Positions 18,841-27,759 of a stretch of DNA of 43,984 nt are shown piece by piece. Made by a program: the position numbers and the translations under genes. This stretch comes from Betaproteobacteria bacterium. GTDB taxonomy: Bacteria > Pseudomonadota > Gammaproteobacteria > Burkholderiales > SG8-39. How positions within the stretch are numbered: the first letter of the stretch is position 1; each line of letters begins with the position of its first letter. Where the stretch lies: positions 1-43,984 of the forward strand of contig JANXUV010000064.1 in NCBI GenBank assembly GCA_025356085.1. Direction: 5' to 3'. A model generated the notes under the pieces. The model did not search any database, was not told where the DNA came from, and saw nothing but the letters and a program-made list of their open reading frames with translations.

Positions 18841-19311
18841 TCAGCGGCAGCGCCATCCATCGTCCGGACGCCAGGGATTGGCCATGGTGCTGACGGACTC
18901 GAGGAACACTACCAGGTCCGTTTGCTCGGAGGCTGTGAGCTTGAGCGGCTTGATTTCGGCACCGCCCTGCTCGGAATAGTGCTTCAAGACGTCGGCAATG
19001 GTTTCGAACTGGCCGTGGTGGCCGTAAGGGGCGGTGAGCAGCAGGTGACGCAAGGTCGGCACTTTGAATTTCCCGCTGCCGGAGAGGCGGGTGTCGAAGA
19101 AAAGCCGCTCGCCGAATTCGATGGCTTCTGCCTTGCCCGACACGCGGTTGCGAGGATCGCTGGTGTCAGGCGCCGGCCAGGGGCCTAGCGCCAGGGCCGC
19201 GCGGATTTCGCTTTCCGTGAGGGTCGGCGGGCCCTCCGCCGCGCCGCCGGTGGGCGGCGGCAGCAGGGCCAGCGCCGCAAGCGCGCCGAAGATCGCCGCT
19301 TTTGCCCTCAT
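18841..19311 (-). CDS. Di-heme cytochrome c peroxidase-like protein lacking heme sites
   Basis: The 156-residue exported protein starts with a signal peptide (residues 1–25). Residues 54–80 (NRVSGKAEAIEFGERLFFDTRLSGSG) match the segment just before the first heme of MauG/CcpA-type peroxidases. It then jumps straight to KFKVPTLRHLLLTAPYGHHGQFETI, which in intact enzymes lies after the second heme. Full-length family members are over 300 residues with two CxxCH motifs; here there is no CxxCH, and the only cysteine is next to the C-terminus. The frame is open throughout, so this is an in-frame internal deletion or a heme-free derivative. It cannot be a normal peroxidase. It is convergent with mrp and divergent from dcd. 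Confidence 0.7.
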   Translation of the reverse strand: MRAKAAIFGALAALALLPPPTGGAAEGPPTLTESEIRAALALGPWPAPDTSDPRNRVSGKAEAIEFGERLFFDTRLSGSGKFKVPTLRHLLLTAPYGHHGQFETIADVLKHYSEQGGAEIKPLKLTASEQTDLVVFLESVSTMANPWRPDDGWRCR

Positions 19312-19350
19312 GCAACGCTATGATGCGAAGCCATCCAACGGAGATTACGA

Positions 19351-19914
19351 GTGACCATCAAGTCTGACAAGTGGATTCGCCGCATGGCGGCGCAGGGGAT
19401 GATCGAGCCCTTCGAGCCGGGCCAGGTCAAGGAAGTCAACGGCAAGCGCATCGTGTCCTATGGCACCTCCAGTTACGGCTACGACATCCGCTGCTCGAAC
19501 GAATTCAAGGTGTTCACCAATATCAACGCCACCATCGTCGATCCCAAGCGCTTCGACGAGAAGTCGTTCGTCGACATTTGCGCCGACGAATGCATCATCC
19601 CGCCGAACTCGTTTGCTCTCGCGCGCACCATCGAGTTCTTCCGCATTCCGCGCAGCGTGCTGACCATCTGCCTGGGCAAGTCCACCTATGCGCGCTGCGG
19701 CATCATCGTCAACGTGACTCCGCTCGAGCCCGAGTGGGAAGGGCATGTGACGCTGGAATTCTCCAACACCACGCCGCTGCCGGCGCGCATCTACGCCAAC
19801 GAGGGCGTGGCGCAGGTGATCTTCATCGAGTCCGACGAGGTTTGCGAAACCTCCTACCGCGACCGCGGCGGCAAATATCAGGGCCAGAAGGGCGTCACGC
19901 TGCCGCGCATCTAG
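19351..19914 (+). CDS. dcd: dCTP deaminase
   Basis: Dcd converts dCTP to dUTP, feeding dTMP synthesis. The 187-residue trimeric enzyme has [13 protein letters not shown], the substrate segment [31 protein letters not shown] with the catalytic glutamate, and QKGVTLPRI at the C-terminus that closes over the site. The GTG start at 19351 gives [13 protein letters not shown], the normal N-terminus, with GGAG about 9 nt upstream. It sits in the common betaproteobacterial order metG–mrp–dcd. The folA and thyA genes, which act in the same thymidylate pathway, are also in this window. Confidence 0.96.
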   Translation: MTIKSDKWIRRMAAQGMIEPFEPGQVKEVNGKRIVSYGTSSYGYDIRCSNEFKVFTNINATIVDPKRFDEKSFVDICADECIIPPNSFALARTIEFFRIPRSVLTICLGKSTYARCGIIVNVTPLEPEWEGHVTLEFSNTTPLPARIYANEGVAQVIFIESDEVCETSYRDRGGKYQGQKGVTLPRI

Positions 19915-20026
19915 GCCCACAATGTTTAGTGGGTCGGCGGGTTAGCTTTGCTACCTATAGTGGTTTCTCAAGGCCGGAATCCGGCCCGCCCCTCTGGCGA
20001 AGGGTAAGAAAACCGTCACAAAACCC

Positions 20027-20054
20027 TTGACGCGCGGGGGGGTACCCCTATAAT
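20027..20054 (+). promoter_or_regulatory. Strong sigma-70 promoter for the decarboxylase leader
   Basis: TTGACG (20027–20032), a 16-bp spacer and a perfect TATAAT (20049–20054) give the best housekeeping promoter in the window. The spacer contains the 10-bp palindrome GGGGTACCCC (20039–20048), abutting the -10. The start site should be near 20061, leaving a leader of about 130 nt before the decarboxylase. Confidence 0.75.
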
Positions 20055-20098
20055 TCGCAAAATTTCCCTGATAACTCAAGGACAAGAAGGAGGTCATC

Positions 20099-20161
20099 AT
20101 GACAAGCATCAGGAACTCAGGTTCGGAAGTCCGGGTCATCCTTGATCTTCCCGAAACGTAG
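20099..20161 (+). CDS. Putative 20-residue leader peptide of the ODC-family gene
   Basis: An ATG at 20099 follows AAGGAGGT, a full-length Shine–Dalgarno and the strongest in this window. The reading frame encodes MTSIRNSGSE…LDLPET and ends with TAG at 20159–20161, 28 bp before the decarboxylase start. It lies inside the predicted 5' leader of the transcript from the promoter at 20027–20054. Ornithine-sensing leader peptides (SpeFL) precede a decarboxylase gene in gammaproteobacteria, so a polyamine or ornithine control function is a reasonable guess, but this peptide does not look like SpeFL. It might instead be a free small protein. Confidence 0.5.
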   Translation: MTSIRNSGSEVRVILDLPET

Positions 20162-20189
20162 TTGATCCCCAGTTAGCAAGGAGAGTTCG

Positions 20190-21395
20190 ATGGGCGTACG
20201 CCCCAGCAGCATAGGTCGTCTGACCAAGCAGAATTCATTACCGCAAGAACAGCTCTTCGATACGCACGCCGAGTCGAGCCTCGACTTCGAAATCGTGCGC
20301 CAGGCCAGCCTGCAGAAGTACACGCGGCCGTTCCTGATTCTCGACACCGCGATCGTGCGCGATAAGGCGCGTCGCTTCCACGCGGCCATGCCGCGCGTGC
20401 GGCCGCACTACGCGGTCAAGGCGAACCCCGACCGGCGCGTGCTCAAGACGCTGCTGCAGGAGGGCTGCAGCTTCGAGATCGCCTCCACTTCCGAACTCGA
20501 CCTGCTGCTGACGCTCGGCGGCAAGCCGGCCGAGGTGTTCTACTCGAATCCCGTCAAGTCGCGCCAGGCGATCAGCTACGCGGCCGCCAAGGGCGTGGAG
20601 TGGTTTGTCGTCGACAGCGTCGACGAGCTGCGCCGGGTGCACGAGATCAAGGCCGACGCCAAGACCTACCTGCGGCTCGCCACGCCGAACATCGGCAGCG
20701 ACTGGCCCCTGTCCGGCAAGTTCGGCGCCGGGGCGGGCGACACGCGCGAAATCATCCAGACCGCGGCGAAGATCGGCGCGGACCTGGCGGGCGTCACGTT
20801 CCACGCCGGCTCGCAGTGCCGCAACCCGGAGAACTGGCGCGTCGGCATCGAGAAGGCGCGCACGACCTTCGATGCGATGACGAAGGCGGGCCTGAAGCCG
20901 CGCATGCTGGACATCGGCGGCGGCTTCCCCGTGCGCCACGTCAAGCCGATCCCGTCGATCGAGGTGATCGGCGAAGTCGTGAACGAGGCGCTGAAGGCGT
21001 TCCCGCCGGAAGTGCGGGTGGTCGCCGAGCCCGGCCGCTACCTGGTGTCGGATGCCGGCTACTTCGTCTGCCGCGTGCTCGGCACCGCGACGCGCGCCGG
21101 CAAGCGCTGGATGCACTGGGACGCGGGCCTGTTCGGCGGCGTGATCGAGACCACCGAAGGTTTGAAGTACAAGATCCGCAGCGACCGCTCGGGACCAGAC
21201 ATTCCCTGGCACGTGGCGGGGCCGACCTGCGATTCGGTGGATGTGATCCTGCGCGACGAGCCGCTGCCCTCGGATCTGCAGGAGGGCGACTTCATCTACA
21301 TCCGCAACGCCGGCGCCTACACCACGGCTTACGCGAGCGAGTTCAACGGCTTTCCGCTGCCTGAGGTGCGGGTGTTCGAGTCGAAAAGAAACTAA
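20190..21395 (+). CDS. Fold-III PLP decarboxylase, ornithine decarboxylase family
   Basis: The 401-residue alanine-racemase-fold decarboxylase most likely makes putrescine from ornithine (or cadaverine from lysine). The PLP lysine is K77 in HYAVKAN, with HAGSQ at 205–209, GGGFP at 243–247, EPGR at 280–283 and the active-site cysteine C347 in GPTCDSVD, all ODC landmarks. DAP decarboxylase is less likely given GPTCDSVD and the length. The N-terminus carries about 35 extra residues before the conserved barrel. The ATG at 20190 has AAGGAG upstream. A strong promoter and a leader ORF precede it. The stop overlaps the convergent folA stop by 4 bp. Confidence 0.88.
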   Translation: MGVRPSSIGRLTKQNSLPQEQLFDTHAESSLDFEIVRQASLQKYTRPFLILDTAIVRDKARRFHAAMPRVRPHYAVKANPDRRVLKTLLQEGCSFEIASTSELDLLLTLGGKPAEVFYSNPVKSRQAISYAAAKGVEWFVVDSVDELRRVHEIKADAKTYLRLATPNIGSDWPLSGKFGAGAGDTREIIQTAAKIGADLAGVTFHAGSQCRNPENWRVGIEKARTTFDAMTKAGLKPRMLDIGGGFPVRHVKPIPSIEVIGEVVNEALKAFPPEVRVVAEPGRYLVSDAGYFVCRVLGTATRAGKRWMHWDAGLFGGVIETTEGLKYKIRSDRSGPDIPWHVAGPTCDSVDVILRDEPLPSDLQEGDFIYIRNAGAYTTAYASEFNGFPLPEVRVFESKRN

Positions 21396-21928
21396 GCCCT
21401 CTCGTACAGCACGAAATCGAAACGCACGCCTTCGGAAGAGGTGTGCGTTTCTTTTTGGCTGACGCGCCAGTCCGCGCGGTTCCACTCCGGGAAGTACGTG
21501 TCGCCGTCGTAGGCTCTATGGATCTCGGTGATGACGAGCCTGTCCGCGATCGGCAAGGCGGCGGCGAAAAGCGCCGAACCGCCGATCACGCAGGCTACTG
21601 ACTCTCCCGCGCATAGCGCGATTGCGGCTTCGAAGGACATGGCGACGTGCGCGCCCGGCGCTTCGAAGCCCGCTGTGCGGCTCACCACGATGTTCTCGCG
21701 CCCGGGCAGCGGTTTGCCGAGCGATTCCCAGGTGCGCCGGCCCATGATGACCGGATGACCGAGCGTGACACGCTTGAAGTGCCTGAGATCTTCCGGCAGA
21801 TGCCACGGCAGCGTTCCCTTTGCGCCGATGACGCCGTTATCCGCGATCGCAACGACGAGCTGGACGCGTGTCCGGTCTGGTCCGACAGACGGTAGGACAG
21901 AAGGGGACGTGTCGCTGATTTGTGACAT
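21392..21928 (-). CDS. folA: Dihydrofolate reductase
   Basis: FolA reduces dihydrofolate to tetrahydrofolate with NADPH. Landmarks in order are VAIADNGVIGAKGTLPWHLPEDLRHFK (with the substrate acidic residue in PED), VIMGRRTWESLGKPLPGR, VIGGSALFAAALP and ITEIHRAYDGDTYFPE. I take the ATG at 21928, giving 178 residues. A GTG at 21961 would add 11 residues. Either way there are about 20 poorly conserved residues before the usual N-terminal strand, so the true start is uncertain. In many relatives thyA and folA are adjacent; here the GlrK–GlrR block lies between them. Confidence 0.93.
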   Translation of the reverse strand: MSQISDTSPSVLPSVGPDRTRVQLVVAIADNGVIGAKGTLPWHLPEDLRHFKRVTLGHPVIMGRRTWESLGKPLPGRENIVVSRTAGFEAPGAHVAMSFEAAIALCAGESVACVIGGSALFAAALPIADRLVITEIHRAYDGDTYFPEWNRADWRVSQKETHTSSEGVRFDFVLYERA

Positions 21929-21970
21929 TTCGCCTGAACCCGACAATGTTTGACGTGTCACTATACTTAT

Positions 21971-23443
21971 ATGTTCACCAAGAGGAATTTTACGGGGCTG
22001 CGCTATCCGCGCTCATTCCTCGGCCTGCTGATCGCCGGTTTTCTGCTAGTGGCGCTGCCGCTGCTGGGGACGCTGCTGTATTCCGCCTGGCATACGCAGC
22101 GCCTGACCGAGCAGGGCCGCAACGCCGTCTTCGGCGCGGCGAAGGCGGCGACTGCGAGCCGGGCGCTGGTCAACCGCATCGGCTCGCTTGAGCGCCTCGC
22201 GCTGCAGCTCACCGTGCTGCCGGACACACAGTTGCGTGCCGATTTCGCGCGCGCGCACGCCAGCTTCACGCAACTTTCGGGCGAACTGTCGCAGCTGTCC
22301 CTCGATGAGGAGCAGCAGGCGGCGCTGAATCGCACCACGGCGCGCGAGCAGGCACTGTTCGACCATGTCGCAGCGGCGCCGCGCGGCAGTCTCGAGCCGC
22401 GCAGGGTGCGCGCGCTGGCCGATGCGCTGGCCGACGACGCCTACCAGGTGCTGGCGGTCAGCTATTTCGTCGCCGACCGGGAGGTCGAGCGTCTGGGGGC
22501 GAGCGCCGACGAAGTGCACCGGCGGCTGATCGTGATGGTGCTGCTGGCGACCGCGCTGGCGCTCGCCGCGGCGCTCGCGCTGACGCGGCTGATCGCGCGG
22601 CCGATCGCCGAGCTCGATTCGGCCATCCGCCAGCTGGGTGGCGCCGATTTCGCGCGGCCGATCAGGGTGAGCGGGCCGGCGGACCTGCGCAGCCTGGGCG
22701 AACGCCTGGATTGGCTGCGCCTGCGGCTGACCGAGCTGGAGGCGCAGAAGAACCGTTTCCTGCGCCACCTCTCGCACGACCTGAAGACACCTCTGGCGGC
22801 GCTGCGCGAGGGCACCGAGCTGCTGAACGACCAGGTCGCCGGGCCGCTGGCGCCGCCGCAGCGCCAGGTGGTCGCCATCCTGCGCGACAACAGCGTCAAG
22901 CTGCAGCATCTGATCGAGGACCTGCTCGACTACCAGCGCGCGCTGCATGCCGCTTCGGGCCTGCAGGTCAGTTCAGTGGCGCTGGAGGCGCTGCTGCGGC
23001 AATCGTTGCGCTCGCACCAGCTGGCGGCGCAGGGCAAGGGCTTGAGAGTGGTCATGGACGTCCCCATATTCACCGTCTGGGCCGACGCGTCGAAGTTGCG
23101 GTCGGTGGTCGACAACCTTGTCGGCAATGCCGTCAAATTCACGCCCGCGGGCGGCGAGATCCGCGTGCAGGCGCGCGAGAACGGCGCGCTTGCCACGATC
23201 GACGTCATGGATAGCGGGCCGGGAGTGCCGGCCGAGGAGCGCGAGGCGATCTTCGAAGCCTTTTTCCGCGGCCGCGCGGGAGCCTTCGGGCGTGCGGAAG
23301 GAACCGGACTGGGACTCGCGATCGCCCGCGAATTTACCGAGGCACACGGCGGCCGGATCGAAGTCGTCGAGGGCAGGGTCGGGGCGCATTTCCGCGTCAC
23401 GCTGCCGCTGCGGCCCGTATTGCCGCTGGCTGAAGCGGCATGA
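21971..23443 (+). CDS. glrK: Sensor histidine kinase GlrK/QseE-like
   Basis: The 490-residue inner-membrane kinase has TM1 at about 17–38, a periplasmic helical domain, TM2 at about 186–207, a HAMP linker, and a HisKA box with H269 in RHLSHDLKTPLAAL. The ATPase domain shows the N box (DNLVGNAVKFTP), DSGPGVP and GTGLGLAI. Next come a small lipoprotein and a sigma-54 activator, exactly the glrK–qseG–glrR (qseE–qseG–qseF) order known from enterobacteria, where the system senses envelope stress and controls a small RNA. The ATG at 21971 lacks a clear ribosome site; TATACT at 21962–21967 is too close to serve as its -10. The stop overlaps the next ATG (ATGA). Confidence 0.9.
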   Translation: MFTKRNFTGLRYPRSFLGLLIAGFLLVALPLLGTLLYSAWHTQRLTEQGRNAVFGAAKAATASRALVNRIGSLERLALQLTVLPDTQLRADFARAHASFTQLSGELSQLSLDEEQQAALNRTTAREQALFDHVAAAPRGSLEPRRVRALADALADDAYQVLAVSYFVADREVERLGASADEVHRRLIVMVLLATALALAAALALTRLIARPIAELDSAIRQLGGADFARPIRVSGPADLRSLGERLDWLRLRLTELEAQKNRFLRHLSHDLKTPLAALREGTELLNDQVAGPLAPPQRQVVAILRDNSVKLQHLIEDLLDYQRALHAASGLQVSSVALEALLRQSLRSHQLAAQGKGLRVVMDVPIFTVWADASKLRSVVDNLVGNAVKFTPAGGEIRVQARENGALATIDVMDSGPGVPAEEREAIFEAFFRGRAGAFGRAEGTGLGLAIAREFTEAHGGRIEVVEGRVGAHFRVTLPLRPVLPLAEAA

Positions 23444-23703
23444 AGTTGAGCGCCCTTGCGGCGGTGATTTTTCTTTCTGGCTGCGCTGCGGCCGGGACTT
23501 CGGCAGACCCGCGGTTCGACGAATACAAGGCGGAAATCAACAGGCTGAACGCCCAGCTGGCGGCCGAGACCGCCGAACGCCAACGCATCACCCGAGCCGC
23601 TGCGCGGCGCGAAGAAATGCTCAGGCGCCAGCTCGACGCGATGAAATCCATCGAACGCGGCATTCTGGAACGTGAAGACCGCATTCGTACTGAAACGAGG
23701 TGA
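23440..23703 (+). CDS. Short QseG-like coiled-coil lipoprotein
   Basis: The 87-residue protein starts MKLSALAAVIFLSGC, a lipoprotein signal with lipobox LSGC and acylated C15. The rest is one long charged helix with coiled-coil character (FDEYKAEINRLNAQLAAE onward). It occupies the position of QseG/YfhG between kinase and regulator but is much shorter than the enterobacterial protein, so homology rests on position and type rather than clear sequence. In enterobacteria QseG is an outer-membrane lipoprotein that works with the kinase; a similar sensor-partner role is inferred. It overlaps glrK at its start and ends 2 bp before glrR. Confidence 0.75.
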   Translation: MKLSALAAVIFLSGCAAAGTSADPRFDEYKAEINRLNAQLAAETAERQRITRAAARREEMLRRQLDAMKSIERGILEREDRIRTETR

Positions 23704-23705
23704 AC

Positions 23706-25103
<1,398 letters not shown>

Positions 25104-25106
25104 CTG

Positions 25107-25127
25107 CGTCGCCGCGGGGCGACGTTT
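25107..25127 (+). terminator. Weak terminator after glrR
   Basis: CGTCGCC–GCGG–GGCGACG is a perfect 7-bp stem followed by only TTT. It would partly separate the glrKGR transcript from the sigma-54 promoter unit downstream. Confidence 0.45.
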
Positions 25128-25143
25128 AGAGCCGGTGGCGACG

Positions 25144-25162
25144 GGTGTGAATCCGTCACACC
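25144..25162. promoter_or_regulatory. Palindromic activator-site candidate
   Basis: GGTGTGA–ATCCG–TCACACC has perfect 7-bp arms. It is centred about 76 bp before the start site predicted from the sigma-54 promoter, a normal place for an enhancer site of a sigma-54 activator. GlrR, encoded just upstream, is the likely ligand. No T-run follows, so it is not a terminator. Confidence 0.6.
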
Positions 25163-25202
25163 ATCGACCTAAGCTGCTGAGCACAGGTGTTTTTTCCGGC
25201 AC

Positions 25203-25218
25203 TGGCACAGCGATTGCA
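25203..25218 (+). promoter_or_regulatory. Sigma-54 promoter (-24/-12)
   Basis: TGGCACAGCGATTGCA matches the sigma-54 consensus TGGCACG-N4-TTGCW at all but one position. It has the required 10 nt between the -24 GG (25204–25205) and the -12 GC (25216–25217). The start site should be near 25229, about 23 nt before the ATG of the membrane-protein gene. Confidence 0.85.
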
Positions 25219-25251
25219 AAGGATCGTATGAGTCCAAGCCAGGAGCCATGC

Positions 25252-25584
25252 ATGAATCATCCCGCCAAACTCAAGCACGCCAGCGATACCGGCATCTTTT
25301 TGCAGTCGCTGGTCGGATTAGTGGTCGCCGCGCTGGTGACGGGTGGCGTCGGCGGCACCATCTACAAGCTGATCGCGCCGGATGGCTGGATCGCGCATCT
25401 GTTCGGCCGCGGCATGGCCGGCGGCATGGCGGCGCTGCTCGCGATGCTGATGATCGGCGTCAGCTTCTGGCTGACGCGTGCCTGGGTCTCAGTCACCAGC
25501 CGCAATCTCTATTCCGAGTTGTTCGTCTACGTCTTTGCCGGTGCCGGCCTGGTCTACGGAGTGCAGCTGCTGATGCACAAATAG
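25252..25584 (+). CDS. Small three-helix membrane protein, predicted sigma-54 target
   Basis: I do not recognise this 110-residue protein. It has three hydrophobic segments at about 18–42, 55–77 and 88–107, rich in glycine and alanine, with a short basic N-terminus, and no signal peptide. AGGAG at 25241–25245 sits 6 nt before the ATG, which decides the start over an in-frame ATG at 25228. It lies alone between a near-perfect sigma-54 promoter and an intrinsic terminator, directly behind the gene for a sigma-54 activator, so it is most likely the output of the GlrK/GlrR system. An envelope-stress role is inference. Confidence 0.8.
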   Translation: MNHPAKLKHASDTGIFLQSLVGLVVAALVTGGVGGTIYKLIAPDGWIAHLFGRGMAGGMAALLAMLMIGVSFWLTRAWVSVTSRNLYSELFVYVFAGAGLVYGVQLLMHK

Positions 25585-25610
25585 CTATACGAATCTTCCG
25601 ATTTCCCCCG

Positions 25611-25646
25611 GCCCGTCACTCCCCCCTAGGTTGACGGGCTTTTTTT
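25611..25646 (+). terminator. Intrinsic terminator of the sigma-54 unit
   Basis: GCCCGTCA (25611–25618) pairs perfectly with TGACGGGC (25632–25639), followed by seven T residues. It ends the plus-strand transcript just before the convergent thyA stop codon. Confidence 0.9.
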
Positions 25647-25648
25647 GT

Positions 25649-26470
25649 CTAAATCGCGATGGGCGCCTTGATGGCGGGGTGCGGCTCGTAGCCCTCGAGC
25701 GTGAAGTCCTCGTAGGCGAAGGCAAACAAATCCTGCACGGCCGGGTTCAGCCGCATGCGCGGCAACGGCCGTGGCGCGCGCGCGAGCTGCTCGCGTGCCT
25801 GCTCCAGGTGGTTCAGGTACAGATGCGCGTCGCCCAGCGTAAGCACGAACTCCCCCGGCCTCAGCCCGGTCACTTGCGCCACCATCAGCGTGAGCAGCGC
25901 GTAGGAGGCAATGTTGAAGGGCACGCCCAGGAACAGGTCAGCGCTCCTCTGGTACATCTGGCAGGAGATCCTGCCGTTGGCGACATAGAACTGGAACAGC
26001 GCATGGCAGGGCGGCAGCGCCATCCGGTCCACGTCGGCCGGGTTCCAGGCGCTGACCAGGTGCCGGCGCGAATCGGGTTTCTTCCGGATGGCGTCGATCA
26101 GGTTCTTGATCTGGTCGATTTCCCCGCCCGCCGGCGTGCGCCAGTGGCGCCACTGGTAGCCGTAGACCGGGCCCAGCTCGCCGTTCTCGTCGGCCCATTC
26201 GTCCCAGATGGTGACACCGCGCTCCTGCAGCCACTTCACGTTGGTGTCGCCGCGCAGGAACCAGAGCAGCTCCAAGACGATGGACTTCAGATGCAGCTTC
26301 TTGGTGGTGAGCAGCGGGAAATTGTCCGCCAGGCCGAAACGCAGCTGGCGCCCGAACACCGACAGCGTGCCGGTGCCGGTGCGGTCGGTCTTGCGCGCGC
26401 CGCCCTCGAGGACTTCGGCGAGCAGGTCGAGGTACTGGCGTTCGCCGGAAACGTGGGATGCTTGGTTCAT
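25649..26470 (-). CDS. thyA: Thymidylate synthase
   Basis: ThyA methylates dUMP with methylene-tetrahydrofolate to make dTMP. The 273-residue enzyme shows [40 protein letters not shown], the catalytic cysteine in [32 protein letters not shown] and the closing APIAI. The start is the ATG at 26470, overlapping the stop of the kinase gene (ATGA); about eight residues precede the conserved core. Co-transcription with a receiver–Ser/Thr kinase fusion is unusual. It completes the local thymidylate set with dcd and folA. Confidence 0.96.
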   Translation of the reverse strand: MNQASHVSGERQYLDLLAEVLEGGARKTDRTGTGTLSVFGRQLRFGLADNFPLLTTKKLHLKSIVLELLWFLRGDTNVKWLQERGVTIWDEWADENGELGPVYGYQWRHWRTPAGGEIDQIKNLIDAIRKKPDSRRHLVSAWNPADVDRMALPPCHALFQFYVANGRISCQMYQRSADLFLGVPFNIASYALLTLMVAQVTGLRPGEFVLTLGDAHLYLNHLEQAREQLARAPRPLPRMRLNPAVQDLFAFAYEDFTLEGYEPHPAIKAPIAI

Positions 26471-27738
26471 ACCGCGATGGTAGCGAAAAGATCGCGTGCG
26501 CTCTGGAACCGGTCTTCGGGTTTTTTCGCCAGCAGCCGGTCGACGATAGTCTGGTAGCCCGACAGGCGCTCGGGCAGCAGCGGGATCGGCCCGTGCACGT
26601 GCTCGTGGACCAGCTCGGCGGGTCCCGCGTTGCCGAACAGCCGCTGGCCGGTCAGCATCTCGTAGAAGATCGCCCCCAGGCTGTAGAGGTCGGAGCGCGC
26701 GTCGGCGGCTCTTCCCAGGCATTGTTCCGGGCTCATATAGCGGGGAGTGGCCATGACTTCTCCCTGACGGGTCAGCTCGATTTCCGAGTCGAGGTCCTTG
26801 GCCAGCCCGAAATCCACGATCACCGGCCGGCCGCTGTCGCGGAACATGATGTTCTGCGGCTTCAGGTCGCGGTGCACGATGTCGTGCGTGTGGATCGCGT
26901 CCAGCGCCTTGGCGATCTGCGAGGTGAGGCGCAGCGCGGTCAGCGAAGTCATGCCTTCGCGCATGCGCGCCGCCAGCGTGCCGCCGGAGAGGTATTCCAT
27001 CGCGATGTACGGATGCTCGCCGGAAAAGCCGTGGTCATAGATGCGCGCCACGTATTCGTTCTCCAGCGATACGATCAGCTTGTACTCGCGCTCGAAGCGC
27101 TTGAGGAAAATGCCATCGCGGCGCAGGCCGGGATCGAGCACCTTCAGCACCAGCTGGATGCCGTCGCGCTCGCGCTCGGCCAGGTAAACCTGCGCCATGC
27201 CGCCTTCGCCGATCATGCGCAGCGTGCGGTAGCCCCGGATGGCGCGCGCGTCCTTGCCGATCGGGGCGCCGATGCGCTGCGGTTCGATCGGCACGGTGCG
27301 CCCGAATGGCGAATGCTTGCCGGTGCTTTCCTGGCGCCGCACCTCGTGCTCGCGCAACGCATCCTCGAGCGCGCGCGACAGCCGCGCCGGCGTCAGCCCG
27401 GTCTTGCGGAGGAAATCGGCCGCGCCCGCCTTCATCGCCTGGATCGCGACATGGGTGTCGCCGTGGTCGGCGAGCAGCACCATCGGGGGCGCGCCGGGAA
27501 TCCTGCGGTACTGCGCCACCCAGCCGATGCCGTCCTCGCCCGCGGGATTGGAATCCAGCAGCACCGCGCTGTAGCTTTCCCTCGCCAGGGCGCTCGCCGG
27601 ATTGCCGCGCTGGCGCGGGTCCCACTCGTCCACCTGCGCATCCGGCCAGCGTGCGCGCAGCATGTCAGAGAGTGTGCGGCGGAACTCGGCGGATTCGTCG
27701 ACGATCAGGAAGCGCATGGGATGGGCTGTATCATGCAC
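26467..27738 (-). CDS. Receiver domain–Ser/Thr protein kinase fusion
   Basis: The 423-residue soluble protein joins a CheY-like receiver (about 8–125; D62 in VLLDSN, K112) to a Hanks-type kinase (about 170–423). The kinase is complete: G-loop GEGGMAQV at 177–184, K199 in [15 protein letters not shown] at 289–296, DFG at 309–311 and an APE-like SPEQ. The receiver has a DE acidic pair at 14–15 but lacks the proline after K112. Phosphorylation of D62 probably gates the kinase. Starts at 27738 (AAGG at good spacing) or 27717 (MRFLIVDES) are both possible. Divergent from a PilZ-like protein gene, a possible partner. No histidine kinase is adjacent. Confidence 0.88.
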   Translation of the reverse strand: MHDTAHPMRFLIVDESAEFRRTLSDMLRARWPDAQVDEWDPRQRGNPASALARESYSAVLLDSNPAGEDGIGWVAQYRRIPGAPPMVLLADHGDTHVAIQAMKAGAADFLRKTGLTPARLSRALEDALREHEVRRQESTGKHSPFGRTVPIEPQRIGAPIGKDARAIRGYRTLRMIGEGGMAQVYLAERERDGIQLVLKVLDPGLRRDGIFLKRFEREYKLIVSLENEYVARIYDHGFSGEHPYIAMEYLSGGTLAARMREGMTSLTALRLTSQIAKALDAIHTHDIVHRDLKPQNIMFRDSGRPVIVDFGLAKDLDSEIELTRQGEVMATPRYMSPEQCLGRAADARSDLYSLGAIFYEMLTGQRLFGNAGPAELVHEHVHGPIPLLPERLSGYQTIVDRLLAKKPEDRFQSARDLFATIAV

Positions 27739-27759
27739 GCCTTACGGGGGTATTCCAAG

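Noticed and set aside
19967-19990. GGCCGGAATCCGGCC hairpin as the dcd terminator
   Set aside because: The stem is good but no T-run follows, so intrinsic termination is not supported.
21962-21967. TATACT as the glrK -10 for a leaderless message
   Set aside because: Only 3 nt separate it from the ATG at 21971, so the transcript would start inside the gene.
26458-27759. N-terminal extension of the PilZ-like gene to about 937 residues
   Set aside because: The extra part is wholly antisense to the receiver–kinase gene, whose catalytic motifs are all intact. The extension shows no domain.
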